Source of the DNA: Sphingopyxis sp.
GTDB lineage: Bacteria > Pseudomonadota > Alphaproteobacteria > Sphingomonadales > Sphingomonadaceae
Direction: 5' to 3'
DNA: 56,987 bases
Assembly: GCF_016463645.1 (NCBI RefSeq)
Contig: NZ_JAEMQX010000012.1
Location: 1 to 56,987 of the forward strand
Every line of letters starts with the position of its first letter. The stretch's first letter is position 1. This document shows positions 1 through 8,980 of the stretch, piece by piece. The notes beneath the pieces were generated by a model. The model was not told the origin of the DNA. It did no database searches and saw nothing but the letters and a program-made list of their open reading frames with translations. A program made the position numbers and the translations under genes.

Positions 1-375
1 GCCGCCAGGGTCCCGCCTTTGCCGATCCGGGTCTCCTCTTCGAGGCGTGTCACCACTCAGCGGCACGACGTTCGTGCTGGCGACCTTCGGGCATTCGTGG
101 AGATCGTAGCCCGCCGTCTCGCGCCCGATCTCGACGAGCTCGCCATGAATGCGCATCACGTCGCCGCTCGCATCGATCAGCGCGTTCTGCACTTTTGCAA
201 TCCGCCGGATCGTTCCGTGTCCCATCGCAGCGGGCACGCCCGCGATATCCCGCCGCGCGGTCACGGCGCTGGTCATCAGTGACGACACGGCGATGAGCGC
301 GTCGTCGATGGTGCGTTCGGCTGTGGGCACATCTTCCTGAAGACGCGCAGTATGTGTCAGTTGTCGATCAGGCAT
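1..375 (-). CDS. Hypothetical protein, 3' end beyond window
   Basis: An open frame reads from an ATG at 375 through 125 codons to the first base of the window without a stop, so the gene is cut by the window edge. A strong ribosome-binding site (GGAGAGGAG) lies just upstream of the ATG. The product begins MPDRQLTHTARLQEDVPTAE and is rich in Ala, Ile, Asp and Arg, with helix-forming stretches and no signal peptide or membrane segment. It follows the LuxR-like gene on the same strand, so the two may be co-transcribed. I do not recognise the family. Its place beside a trb cluster suggests an accessory gene of the conjugative element. Confidence 0.6.
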   Translation of the reverse strand, partial: MPDRQLTHTARLQEDVPTAERTIDDALIAVSSLMTSAVTARRDIAGVPAAMGHGTIRRIAKVQNALIDASGDVMRIHGELVEIGRETAGYDLHECPKVASTNVVPLSGDTPRRGDPDRQRRDPGG

Positions 376-435
376 AGTCTCTCCTCTCCGGAAAACCCGT
401 AAGCTCCGGCCGTTCACTCGCGTGGTGGAAAGGAG

Positions 436-954
436 TCAGTTGGCGATGAGTTGGTTCAGCCCTTGCGCAATCCCGATGCCGCCAAGCGTAATCAGGACGA
501 GCAGGAGAAGACCTCCCATAATGATCATCGTGCGCCGGGACGGGTGCTGATCATGCCGCAACAAACTCCTCGACAGCGGTTCCTCTTCCGGTGGCAATGC
601 GGCTTCCGTCTTGCTGTCGCGAAAGGGAAGATGCTTGGCCGGTTCGCCGTCTGAGACGGTCGATGCCATCGGGGCGGGGGGCATGGAAATATCGACCGAA
701 TGGTATGCGATCCGGTCGCATATCGCTCGCAGCCGTCCATAGATGATCGCGGTCTCGTCGCGGCTCGCGGCGCCAAGGATATCGCGCGCCGACGTGAGGC
801 GTTGATCGACGGTATATTTGGAAATGCCGAGCTGGCGCGCAATCTGCTTCGAGGTCTGACGTTCCAGCAGCAGCTCGAGGCATGCGTGCTGCTTGTCGGA
901 GAGGCGCGACCAGCGTTCGGCGTCCTCCGGTGTCAAAGACCCCGAATCAGTCAT
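436..954 (-). CDS. LuxR-type HTH regulator with C-terminal membrane anchor
   Basis: The 172-residue product begins MTDSGSLTPEDAERWSRLSD; an in-frame ATG five codons upstream at 969 is an alternative start. Residues about 15-75 form a LuxR/GerE-type helix-turn-helix (LSDKQHACLELLLERQTSKQ, then IARQLGISKYTVDQRL). The middle is Pro/Glu-rich and unstructured. The last about 25 residues (MIIMGGLLLLVLITLGGIGI) are a clear membrane helix. No receiver or autoinducer-binding domain is visible, so this is a DNA-binding domain tethered to the inner membrane through its C-terminus. It is divergent from trbB, so it may control the conjugation operon; that role is inference. Confidence 0.8.
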   Translation of the reverse strand: MTDSGSLTPEDAERWSRLSDKQHACLELLLERQTSKQIARQLGISKYTVDQRLTSARDILGAASRDETAIIYGRLRAICDRIAYHSVDISMPPAPMASTVSDGEPAKHLPFRDSKTEAALPPEEEPLSRSLLRHDQHPSRRTMIIMGGLLLLVLITLGGIGIAQGLNQLIAN

Positions 955-1168
955 CCGGCATATAAACATAAATGTAGATAGCGTGCCAAATGCGGTGCCC
1001 TCGCAACGCCTTAGAGATGATTCCGCATTGGCTACTTCGCTTGTGCACTTGTCTGTTCGCCAGAGCCCTACGCCACGATTTTTCTGTTGAAGCGGGCAAA
1101 AGCCTGCGTCTCTTACTCATCCCCGTCGAGCCGGGCGCTTTGCCGGCTTCCAGCAAACGGGGACTTCG

Positions 1169-2155
1169 ATGAACTCAGCTTCCGCCAGGGACGAGGCATT
1201 CCAGCGCAGCGCGGGCATGCTGCGCACCGCGCTCGGCGGGGCGATTGCCGAGTGGCTCGCCGATCCCGCCGTCGTCGAGATCATGCTCAATCCCGACGGA
1301 CGGCTCTGGGTTGATCGGCTCGGCGCCGGCTTGGCCGACAGCGGCCTTCTCCTCGCCGCCCCTGACGGCGAACGCATTATCCGGCTCGTCGCCCATCATG
1401 TCGGGGCCGAGGTTCATGCCGGGGCACCCCGGGTTTCGGCGGAGCTCCCGGAAAGCGGGGAGCGGTTCGAGGGGTTGCTGCCGCCGGTGGTGGCGGCGCC
1501 GGCCTTCGCCATTCGCAAGCCCGCTGTCGCGGTCTTCACGCTCGGCGATTATGTGGCGGACGGTATCATGGTGGCGGGCGAAGCCATGGCGCTGCGTGCG
1601 GCCGTGGCCGATCGCCGGAATATCCTCGTGGCCGGAGGGACCGGCACCGGAAAGACGACCCTCACCAATGCGCTGCTCGCGGAGATTGCGACATCGGATG
1701 ATCGCATCGTCCTCATCGAAGACACGCGCGAGCTGCAATGTGCGGCGCCCAATCTCGTCGCCCTGCGAACGAAGGATGGTGTCGCTTCGCTTTCCGCTCT
1801 CGGGCGCTCTTCGCTTCGCCTTCGCCCCGCGCGCAGTCCGATCGGTGAGGTGAGAGGGGCCGAGGCGCTCGATCTCCTGAAAGCCTGGGGCACCGGTCAT
1901 CCGGGCGGGGTGGGCACAATCCATGCCGGCAGCGCCATCGGAGCGCTGCGCCGGATGGAGCAGCTCATCCAGGAGGCTGTCGTCACCGTGCCGCGCGCGC
2001 TGCTCGCCGACACCATCGATGTCGTCGCCGTGCTCGTTCGCGATGGCGCCGGCCGTCGGCTCTCCGAACTCGCCCGCGTCGACGGGCTTGATCCCGTCAC
2101 CGGCGACTATCGCATCGCCCCGATTTCCACCCCCCGGACAGGAGTTTCGCAATGA
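1169..2155 (+). CDS. trbB: P-type conjugative transfer ATPase TrbB
   Basis: A VirB11-family hexameric ATPase that powers pilus assembly and DNA transfer at the inner face of the type IV secretion channel. The 328-residue protein has a Walker A motif GGTGTGKTT near residue 157, followed by [10 protein letters not shown], the conserved [12 protein letters not shown] stretch and a GTIHAGS His box. Its length is normal for TrbB. It is the first gene of a plus-strand operon, and its TGA overlaps the trbC ATG (ATGA). About 200 bases of intergenic DNA separate it from the divergent LuxR-like gene and should hold the operon promoter. Confidence 0.95.
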   Translation: MNSASARDEAFQRSAGMLRTALGGAIAEWLADPAVVEIMLNPDGRLWVDRLGAGLADSGLLLAAPDGERIIRLVAHHVGAEVHAGAPRVSAELPESGERFEGLLPPVVAAPAFAIRKPAVAVFTLGDYVADGIMVAGEAMALRAAVADRRNILVAGGTGTGKTTLTNALLAEIATSDDRIVLIEDTRELQCAAPNLVALRTKDGVASLSALGRSSLRLRPARSPIGEVRGAEALDLLKAWGTGHPGGVGTIHAGSAIGALRRMEQLIQEAVVTVPRALLADTIDVVAVLVRDGAGRRLSELARVDGLDPVTGDYRIAPISTPRTGVSQ

Positions 2156-2502
2156 CGAAGGATATGAAGCGCCGCCTGCGCGGCGGCAGGATGCTCGACC
2201 GCTTCGGCGTCGCTGCCATCACGGCAGCCGGGCTGATCTACACCGCGCCGCTGGCGCATGCCGGTGGATCTTCGATGCCGTGGGAGGCGCCGCTGCAGTC
2301 GATCCTCGAGAGCATCGAGGGGCCGGTCGCGAAGATCGTCGCGGTGATCATCATCATCGTGACCGGCCTCAGCCTTGCGTTTGGCGACACGTCCGGCGGC
2401 TTCCGCCGGCTCGTGCAGATCGTGTTCGGCCTGTCGATCGCTTTCGCGGCCTCGAGCTTCTTCCTCTCCTTCTTCTCCTTCGGGGGCGGGGCACTCGCCT
2501 GA
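2152..2502 (+). CDS. trbC: TrbC/VirB2-family conjugal pilin
   Basis: Prepilin for the conjugative pilus. The 116-residue product has a basic N-terminus ([14 protein letters not shown]), a signal-like hydrophobic segment ending at PLAHAGG, then two hydrophobic helices (IVAVIIIIVTGLSLAFG and a C-terminal helix ending FFLSFFSFGGGALA), the usual VirB2/TrbC layout. It overlaps trbB by four bases and trbD by one base, indicating translational coupling. Identification rests on this architecture and on its position between trbB and trbD. Confidence 0.9.
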   Translation: MTKDMKRRLRGGRMLDRFGVAAITAAGLIYTAPLAHAGGSSMPWEAPLQSILESIEGPVAKIVAVIIIIVTGLSLAFGDTSGGFRRLVQIVFGLSIAFAASSFFLSFFSFGGGALA

Positions 2503-2771
2503 TGTTGGCCGAAGCGGACATTCCCGGCTTTTTCGCGCCGGTTCACCGCGCGCTTGCCGAGCCGATCCTGCTCGGCGGCGCGCCGCGAAGTCTTGCGATC
2601 GTCAACGGCACGCTCGCGGGCGCGATCGGGCTTGGCCTTCGTCTCTGGATCGTGGGCCTCGCCATCTGGGCGATCGGCCACGCGGTCGCGGTGTGGAGCG
2701 CCCGCCGCGACCCCGCCTTCGTCGACGTCGCGCGCCGGCATCTCAAATTTCCAGTCTGGATGAAGCCATGA
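2502..2771 (+). CDS. trbD: TrbD/VirB3-family inner-membrane protein
   Basis: An 89-residue small membrane protein of the mating-pair-formation channel. I place the start at the ATG that shares a base with the trbC stop; the product then begins MLAEADIPGFFAPVHRALAE, typical for the family. One or two hydrophobic helices follow (SLAIVNGTLAGAIGLGLRLW and the next 15 residues), then the conserved RRDPAFVDVARRHLKFP tail. Its stop overlaps the trbE start (ATGATG). VirB3/TrbD proteins work with the VirB4/TrbE ATPase encoded next. Confidence 0.9.
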   Translation: MLAEADIPGFFAPVHRALAEPILLGGAPRSLAIVNGTLAGAIGLGLRLWIVGLAIWAIGHAVAVWSARRDPAFVDVARRHLKFPVWMKP

Positions 2772-5206
2772 TGAATCTCTCCGAATATCGCACGAAATTC
2801 GCTGCGCTTGCCGACTTTCTCCCTTGGGTTGCGCTCGTGGCGGAGGGCGTGGTGCTGAACAAGGACGGGTCGTTCCAGCGATCGGCGCGCTTCCGCGGCC
2901 CCGACCTCGACAGCGCCACGCCCGCCGAACTCGTCGCGGTTACCTCGCGACTCAACAATGCCCTGCGTCGCCTTGGTTCTGGATGGGCAGTTTTCGTGGA
3001 AGCCCAGCGCGTTGCCGCGCAAAGCTATCCGCACTCCGAATTTCCTGATCCGGTCTCGGAACTGGTCGACGTCGAACGCCGCGAGCAATTCCGCGAGGAA
3101 GGGGCACATTTCGAAAGCTTCTATTATCTCACGCTGCTCTGGATGCCGCCCGCCGAGGAGGCAGCGCGCGCCGAAGCCTGGCTTTACGAGGGCCGGTCGA
3201 AGACGGGCGTCGATCCGAAGGAACTGCTCGCCAGCTTCACCGACCGGACCGACCGGCTGCTCCACCTCGTCGAAGGCTTCATGCCCGAGGCCGCGTGGCT
3301 CGGCGACAGGGAAACGCTGACCTATCTCCACAGCACCGTGTCGACGAAGGTGCAGCGCGTGCGCGTTCCCGAGACGCCGGCCTATCTCGACGCGCTCCTG
3401 TCCGACGAGGCGCTCGTGGGCGGTCTCGAGCCGCGCCTTGGCGATCATCATCTGCGCACGCTGACGATCACGGGTTTTCCAAGCGTGACCTTTCCGGGGC
3501 TGCTCGACGAGCTCAATCGGCTGGCCTTCGGCTACCGCTGGTCGACCCGGGCCATCATGCTCGACAAGAATGATGCCACGAGGCTGCTGACGAAGATCCG
3601 GCGCCAATGGTTCGCGAAGCGCAAATCGGTCGCCGCGATCCTCAAGGAGGTGATGACCAACGAAGCGTCGGTACTGGTCGACAGCGATGCGTCGAACAAG
3701 GCCGCCGACGCCGACATGGCGTTGCAGGAACTCGGGGCCGACAGTGCGGGCATCGCCTATGTGACAGCGACCATCACGGTATGGGACCGCGATGCCGGCC
3801 TCGCTGCCGAGAAGCTGCGCCTTGTCGAGAAAGTGATCCAGGGCCGCGACTTCACCTGCATGAGCGAAGGCGTGAACGCGATCGAGGCATGGCTCGGCAG
3901 CATTCCCGGGCAGGTTTACGCCAATGTCCGCCAGCCGCCAATCTCCACGCTCAATCTCGCCCATATCGTCCCCCTCTCGGCCGTGTGGGCGGGGGCGGAA
4001 CGGGACGAGCATTTCGGTGACGCCCCCTTGCTATATGGCAAGACCGAAGGCTCGACCCCGTTCCGCTTCTCGCTGCACGTCGGCGACGTCGGCCACACAT
4101 TGGTGGTCGGCCCCACGGGGGCGGGCAAGTCGGTTCTTCTCGCGCTGATGGCGATGCAATTTCGTCGCTATCCCGGCAGCCAGATTTTCGCGTTCGATTT
4201 CGGCGGTTCGATCCGTGCCGCAGCGCTTGGCATGGGCGGCGACTGGCAGGATCTCGGCGGCGCACTCGACGAGAGCGTCCTCGGGGTCGCACTCCAGCCG
4301 CTTGCGCGTATCGACGAGGCCGCCGAGCGCGCCTGGGCGGCCGAATGGGTCGCGGCCCTCCTCGCAGCGGAGGGGATTGGCGTCGACCCGGCTGCGAAGG
4401 AGCATGTCTGGTCGGCGCTTACCTCGCTGGCGACCGCACCCACCTCCGAGCGCACACTGACCGGGCTCGCGGTCCTGCTCCAGTCGCAAGCGCTGAAACA
4501 GGCGCTGTCGCCCTATCTGGTCGGCGGACCATGGGGACGCCTGCTCGATGCCGATGCCGAGCGGCTCGGCGAGGCACGGGTTCAGGTGCTCGAGACCGAG
4601 GGGCTAATCGGCGCGGCATCGGCGGCGGCCGTCCTGTCCTACCTGTTCCACCGGATCGAGGGGCGGCTAGACGGCTCGCCTACGCTCATCGTCATCGACG
4701 AGGGCTGGCTCGTGCTCGACAGTCCGGCCTTCGCCGCGCAGCTGCGCGAATGGCTGAAGACGCTTCGCAAGAAAAATGCGAGCGTGGTCTTCGCAACGCA
4801 GAGCCTCGCCGATATCGAGGCCTCGCCGATCGCGCCTGCGATTATCGAGAGCTGCCCGACCCGCATTTTCCTCCCCAACGAGCGGGCAGCCGAACCGCAG
4901 ATTGCCCGGGTCTACGAGCGTTTCGGGCTCAACGATCGTCAGATTGAGATTCTGAGCGAGGCTACCCCGAAGCGTGACTATTACTGCCAGTCGCGCCGCG
5001 GCAACCGCCTCTTCGAGCTTGGGCTCGGCGACATCGCGCTCGCCTTCTCGGCCGCCTCGTCGAAAACCGACCAGCTGCGGATCGGCGAACTCGTCGAGAT
5101 GTATGGCGCAAACGGTTTCGCCCCGGCCTGGCTGCGCCACCGCGGCCTCGGCTGGGCCGCCGATCTCATTGCCGGCCTCCAGTCCTCATCCCCCCTGAAG
5201 GAGTGA
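2768..5206 (+). CDS. trbE: TrbE/VirB4-family conjugal transfer ATPase
   Basis: The large ATPase of the type IV secretion apparatus, 812 residues from the ATG that overlaps the trbD stop. The frame stays open upstream, but that extension lies inside trbC and trbD. It starts MMNLSEYRTKFAALADFLPW. The CagE/TrbE/VirB N-terminal domain is followed by a Walker A motif VGPTGAGKS near residue 448, Walker B LIVIDEGW near residue 640, and the FATQSLADIEASPIAPAIIE helicase-like segment. Length and order are normal. It acts at the cytoplasmic side of the inner membrane with TrbB and TrbD. A four-base gap separates it from trbJ. Confidence 0.95.
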   Translation: MMNLSEYRTKFAALADFLPWVALVAEGVVLNKDGSFQRSARFRGPDLDSATPAELVAVTSRLNNALRRLGSGWAVFVEAQRVAAQSYPHSEFPDPVSELVDVERREQFREEGAHFESFYYLTLLWMPPAEEAARAEAWLYEGRSKTGVDPKELLASFTDRTDRLLHLVEGFMPEAAWLGDRETLTYLHSTVSTKVQRVRVPETPAYLDALLSDEALVGGLEPRLGDHHLRTLTITGFPSVTFPGLLDELNRLAFGYRWSTRAIMLDKNDATRLLTKIRRQWFAKRKSVAAILKEVMTNEASVLVDSDASNKAADADMALQELGADSAGIAYVTATITVWDRDAGLAAEKLRLVEKVIQGRDFTCMSEGVNAIEAWLGSIPGQVYANVRQPPISTLNLAHIVPLSAVWAGAERDEHFGDAPLLYGKTEGSTPFRFSLHVGDVGHTLVVGPTGAGKSVLLALMAMQFRRYPGSQIFAFDFGGSIRAAALGMGGDWQDLGGALDESVLGVALQPLARIDEAAERAWAAEWVAALLAAEGIGVDPAAKEHVWSALTSLATAPTSERTLTGLAVLLQSQALKQALSPYLVGGPWGRLLDADAERLGEARVQVLETEGLIGAASAAAVLSYLFHRIEGRLDGSPTLIVIDEGWLVLDSPAFAAQLREWLKTLRKKNASVVFATQSLADIEASPIAPAIIESCPTRIFLPNERAAEPQIARVYERFGLNDRQIEILSEATPKRDYYCQSRRGNRLFELGLGDIALAFSAASSKTDQLRIGELVEMYGANGFAPAWLRHRGLGWAADLIAGLQSSSPLKE

Positions 5207-5210
5207 TAGC

Positions 5211-5927
5211 ATGAAGAAGTTCCTGACCCGCACCGTGCTCGCGGCGCTGCTCTCCGGCACGTCCGCCGGTCTGCTCGTCGCCGCCAGCCCCGCCGCCGCG
5301 CAGATCGGCGGCATCGTCCACGACCCGCGCAACTATTCCCAGAACATCCTGACCGCGGCGCGGACGCTCGAACAGATCAATAACCAGATCAAGCAGCTCC
5401 AGAACCAGTCGACGTCGCTGCTCAACGAGGCGAAGAATCTCGCTGCGCTGCCGACTTCAACGCTGCAGCAACTGCAGGGGCAGGTCGACCAGACCCGCCA
5501 GCTGCTGAGCGAGGCCCAGCGCATCGCCTATGAGGTGAAGGATGTCCAATCGGCCTTCGAGGGCCGCTACAAGGGCGCGGCGCTGGCGAGTTCGAGCGCG
5601 ACGATGGTCGCCAATGCCGACGCGCGCTGGAAGGACAGCGTCGGTGCGTTCGAGGACGCGATGAAGGTGCAGGCCGGCATCGTCGGCAATCTCGGCGTCA
5701 CCCGCCAGTCGATCGGCACGCTCGTCGGTGCCAGCCAGTCGGCGACGGGTGCGCTCCAGGCCGCGCAGGCCGGTAATCAGCTCCTCGCACTTCAATCGCA
5801 GCAGCTCGCCGATCTCACCGCCGCGCTCGCGGCGCAGGGCCGCGCGCAGTCGCTCGACGCGGCGCGGAATGCCGCAGCGGAGGCAGAGGCGCGCGAGCGC
5901 TTCCGCCGCTTCCGCGGCAAGAACTGA
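5211..5927 (+). CDS. trbJ: P-type conjugative transfer protein TrbJ
   Basis: The 238-residue periplasmic component is VirB5-like. A signal peptide (MKKFLTRTVLAALLSGTSAG followed by LLVAASPAAAQ) is evident. The mature part starts GGIVHDPRNYSQNILTAART and is strongly helical and Gln-rich (EQINNQIKQLQNQ), the TrbJ hallmark. It probably forms a minor pilus-tip or adhesion component; that is inference from VirB5. The gene is followed immediately by the trbK-alt frame. Confidence 0.92.
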   Translation: MKKFLTRTVLAALLSGTSAGLLVAASPAAAQIGGIVHDPRNYSQNILTAARTLEQINNQIKQLQNQSTSLLNEAKNLAALPTSTLQQLQGQVDQTRQLLSEAQRIAYEVKDVQSAFEGRYKGAALASSSATMVANADARWKDSVGAFEDAMKVQAGIVGNLGVTRQSIGTLVGASQSATGALQAAQAGNQLLALQSQQLADLTAALAAQGRAQSLDAARNAAAEAEARERFRRFRGKN

Positions 5928-5928
5928 C

Positions 5929-6180
5929 TTGGGACGGACGGCGAAGATCGCGCTCGTCGCAGTGCTGGGGGCGCTGGTCCTCACGCTCGCGTTCGTGGCG
6001 GCGGTCTCGTCGTCCGCTCCCGGTGCGTCCGCCCCCCAGATCTCCCGGGCGGACGCACTACCCGTTGTCGCGAGTGTGCCGTCTCACTGCAGAAGCGCAG
6101 TGGAGCCAGATCCGGACTGCACAGCTGCATGGGAAGCAAAGCGCCGCCATTTCTTTGGCAAACAGGATGAGAGCAGATGA
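5929..6180 (+). CDS. TrbK-alt-like putative entry-exclusion protein (TTG start)
   Basis: An 83-residue protein read from a TTG one base after the trbJ stop; there is no ATG in the right place. It has one N-terminal membrane helix (IALVAVLGALVLTLAFVAAV) and a short periplasmic part with two cysteines (SHCRSAVEPDPDCTAAWEAK), ending RRHFFGKQDESR. This size, helix, CxnC pattern and site between trbJ and trbL match the small TrbK-alt family of putative entry-exclusion proteins, which would block redundant mating. Its stop overlaps the trbL ATG. The start choice is uncertain; the frame is well supported by gene packing. Confidence 0.8.
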   Translation: MGRTAKIALVAVLGALVLTLAFVAAVSSSAPGASAPQISRADALPVVASVPSHCRSAVEPDPDCTAAWEAKRRHFFGKQDESR

Positions 6181-7451
6181 ACGATACCGGCGTTATCGAC
6201 CAGTTCCTGTCGGTTTTCTCGACCTATATCGACAGCGGCTTCGGCCTGCTTGGCGGCGAGGTCGGCTTTCTCTCCTCGACCCTGATTGTCATCGATGTAA
6301 CGATCGCCGCGCTCTTCTGGGCCTGGGGCACGGATGAAGACGTGCTGCAGCGGCTGATCAGGAAGACGCTGTACATCGGCGTCTTCGCCTTCATCATCGG
6401 CAATTTCGCGGCCCTTGCCGCGATCCTTCTCGAGAGCTTCGCCGGGCTCGGCCTCAAGGCCAGCGGCACCGCGATGGCGATCGGCGACTTCATGCGCCCC
6501 GGCATGGTGGCCGCGACGGGCCTCGATGCCGCCGAGCCGTTGCTCGACGCCTCGGCCGATCTCATGGGCCCTGTCGGGCTTTTCACCAACTTCGTCCAGA
6601 TCATGATTTTGCTCATAGCCTGGGTCATCGTCGTGCTCGCCTTCTTCATCCTCGCGGTGCAGATCTTCGTGACGATCCTCGAATTCAAGCTGGTGACGCT
6701 CGCGGGTTTCGTCCTGCTGCCCTTCGCATTCTTCGGGCGCACCGCATTCATGGCCGAGCGTGTGCTTGGTCATGTGATCTCCTCGGGCATCAAGGTGCTC
6801 GTGCTGGCCGTCATCACAGGGATTGGCACGACACTTTTCGACCGCTTCATGCAGGCTGGCCTCGGGTCTGAGCCCGACATCGAGCAGGTCATGGCGATCG
6901 CGCTCGGCGCGCTCACCCTGCTTGGCCTTGGCATTTTCGGTCCGGGAATCGCGAACGGCGTTGTTGCTGGCGGACCGCAGCTGGGGGCAGGCGCCGCAGC
7001 CGGTACAGCCATGGCGGCGGGTGCGACGATCGCGGCCGGTGCGGCCGGCGCAGCTGCAGGCGTCGGAGCTGCGGCGACGGTCGGACGCGGCGCGACAATG
7101 GGCGGCGCGCGGGCGGCCGGCTCGGCATCGGCATCCTACGTCCGTGGGGCGGCCGGAAAGCAGGGAGGAGCAGCATTCGCTGGCGGAATGGCGGCTGTCG
7201 GACGCGACGCGGCGAGCGCCGCGGCGGCGCCGGTACGCAAGGCTGCAGATCGCATCCGCGAGAGCTTTGCTGCCGGCAAGTCCGGGGCTGCGGAAGCACC
7301 CGCCAAGTCGGCCGACGGTCCTCCCGCCTGGGCGGCCTCGCTCCGGCGCCGCCAGACGATGGCGCAGGGCGCCACGATTGCGACGCAGACCCTGAAGGGT
7401 GGCGACAGCCATGGCGCGGGAGGCGCGCCCGATATCAGCGAAAAGGAGTGA
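6177..7451 (+). CDS. trbL: P-type conjugative transfer protein TrbL
   Basis: A polytopic inner-membrane channel protein (VirB6-like), 424 residues. At least five hydrophobic helices lie in the first 270 residues, with the conserved FVTILEFKLVTLAGFVLLPF segment. The last about 150 residues are a low-complexity Ala/Gly-rich tail (AAGATIAAGAAGAAAGVGAA) ending in a charged cytoplasmic part, usual in this family. It overlaps the previous gene by four bases. The GC-rich tail explains several spurious reading frames on other frames here. Confidence 0.93.
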   Translation: MNDTGVIDQFLSVFSTYIDSGFGLLGGEVGFLSSTLIVIDVTIAALFWAWGTDEDVLQRLIRKTLYIGVFAFIIGNFAALAAILLESFAGLGLKASGTAMAIGDFMRPGMVAATGLDAAEPLLDASADLMGPVGLFTNFVQIMILLIAWVIVVLAFFILAVQIFVTILEFKLVTLAGFVLLPFAFFGRTAFMAERVLGHVISSGIKVLVLAVITGIGTTLFDRFMQAGLGSEPDIEQVMAIALGALTLLGLGIFGPGIANGVVAGGPQLGAGAAAGTAMAAGATIAAGAAGAAAGVGAAATVGRGATMGGARAAGSASASYVRGAAGKQGGAAFAGGMAAVGRDAASAAAAPVRKAADRIRESFAAGKSGAAEAPAKSADGPPAWAASLRRRQTMAQGATIATQTLKGGDSHGAGGAPDISEKE

Positions 7452-7457
7452 GGCTTC

Positions 7458-8141
7458 ATGTTTCGACGACCCTCGATCCGCTACGGGGAATCGCCCGTCC
7501 CGGTCACCCCCTATCAACGTGCCGCGCAGGTGTGGGACGATCGCATCGGCTCTGCACGCGTACAAGCGAAGAACTGGCGGCTGGCGTTCTTCGGCTGCCT
7601 CGCGCTTTCGGGGGGGCTCGCCGGAGGCCTAGTCTGGCTATCGGCGCGCGGCACGATCACGCCTTGGGTCGTCGAGGTCGACAAGCTCGGCGAGGCGAGG
7701 GCGGTTGCACCTGCCGGCGCCGACTATGCGCCGTCGGACCCGCAGGTCGCATTTCACCTCGCGCGCTTTATCGAGCATGTGCGATCGATCCCGGCGGACC
7801 CGATCGTGCTGCGCGAAGACTGGCTCGCGGCCTATGATTTTGCGAGTGATACCGGCGCGCAGGCCCTCAATGACTATGCGAGGAACGACGATCCATTTGC
7901 TGAGGTCGGCAAATTCCAGGTGGCTGTGGACGTGTCGAGTGTCATTCGCGCGTCGAAAGACAGCTTTCGCATCGCGTGGACCGAGCGGCGATATCAGGAC
8001 GGCAGCCTGATCGAAAAGTCGCGCTGGTCCGCGATCCTGACTGTTCGCGTCGACCCGCCGCGCACCCCCGACGCCATCAGGAAGAACCCTCTGGGTCTCT
8101 TCGTCACTGCCATTTCATGGTCAAAGGAGCTCAACCAATGA
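7458..8141 (+). CDS. trbF: Conjugal transfer protein TrbF
   Basis: A VirB8-like inner-membrane bitopic protein, 227 residues. It begins MFRRPSIRYGESPVPVTPYQ, then YQRAAQVWDDRIGSARVQAK, the family signature, followed by one membrane helix near residues 40-60 (LAFFGCLALSGGLAGGLVWL). The periplasmic domain ends NPLGLFVTAISWSKELNQ, also conserved. It is a nucleation factor for the secretion channel. Its TGA overlaps the trbG ATG. Confidence 0.93.
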   Translation: MFRRPSIRYGESPVPVTPYQRAAQVWDDRIGSARVQAKNWRLAFFGCLALSGGLAGGLVWLSARGTITPWVVEVDKLGEARAVAPAGADYAPSDPQVAFHLARFIEHVRSIPADPIVLREDWLAAYDFASDTGAQALNDYARNDDPFAEVGKFQVAVDVSSVIRASKDSFRIAWTERRYQDGSLIEKSRWSAILTVRVDPPRTPDAIRKNPLGLFVTAISWSKELNQ

Positions 8142-8980
8142 CGCGCAAATTTGTGCATCTACTCGTCGCCACGCCGCTTCTTGCAGCCGTATCGGTCTCT
8201 GCGGAGCCAGCCGATCCGAAGCAGCGGGTTGGACGCGCCAATGCCGAAGCGCGGGTCCAGCCGGACCGGCAGGCCTATCGCAACGCCATCCAGCAATATG
8301 CCTGGGCGGAGGGGGCGCTCTATCAGGTCTATGCGGCACCCGGACAGGTCACCGACATCGTATTGCAGGAGGGCGAAACGCTGGTAGGGCCAGGACCGGT
8401 CGCGGCGGGCGACACGGTGCGCTGGATTATCGGCGATACGCTCAGCGGCTCGGGCGCCTCGCGGCGGGTTCATTTGCTGGTGAAGCCCACCCGCTCCGAC
8501 ATTTCCACCAACCTGGTCATCAACACCGATCGCCGGACCTATCATGTCGAACTGCGCGCGACGCCGGCGACCTACATGGCGTCGGTATCCTGGACCTATC
8601 CCGCAGACGAGTTGATCGCGCTGCGCGCCGCGGAGGCCGAACGTGAGCGCCTCGCGCCTGTCGCCGCGGGCCTCGACCTCGCAGCCCTCAACTTCGGTTA
8701 CCGCATCTCGGGCGACAAGGTCGGGTGGAAGCCGCTGCGCGTGTTCGACGACGGACGCCAGACGTTCGTGGAATTTGCCGAAGGCATCGGGTCCGACGAG
8801 ATGCCACCGATTTTCGGCCTCAATCCGCGGGGCGAGGCTGAACTGGTCAACTACCGCATCAACGGACGGTATCTGATCGTTGATCGTCTGCTCGATCTCG
8901 CCGTTCTGCGACTTGGCGTCGGCAAGGCCGCGCGCGAAGTTCGTATCCGACGCGAAAAAGCACGTGGGGGTCGATCGTGA
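8138..8980 (+). CDS. trbG: P-type conjugative transfer protein TrbG
   Basis: A VirB9-like outer-membrane-complex protein, 280 residues from the ATG overlapping the trbF stop. A signal peptide (FVHLLVATPLLAAVSVSAEP) is followed by the AIQQYAWAEGALYQVYAAPG and TDIVLQEGETL motifs of VirB9/TrbG N-terminal domains. The C-terminal lobe contains RISGDKVGWKPLRVFDDGRQ and TFVEFAEG. The length is usual. The trbI start (GTG) overlaps its stop. Confidence 0.94.
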   Translation: MTRKFVHLLVATPLLAAVSVSAEPADPKQRVGRANAEARVQPDRQAYRNAIQQYAWAEGALYQVYAAPGQVTDIVLQEGETLVGPGPVAAGDTVRWIIGDTLSGSGASRRVHLLVKPTRSDISTNLVINTDRRTYHVELRATPATYMASVSWTYPADELIALRAAEAERERLAPVAAGLDLAALNFGYRISGDKVGWKPLRVFDDGRQTFVEFAEGIGSDEMPPIFGLNPRGEAELVNYRINGRYLIVDRLLDLAVLRLGVGKAAREVRIRREKARGGRS

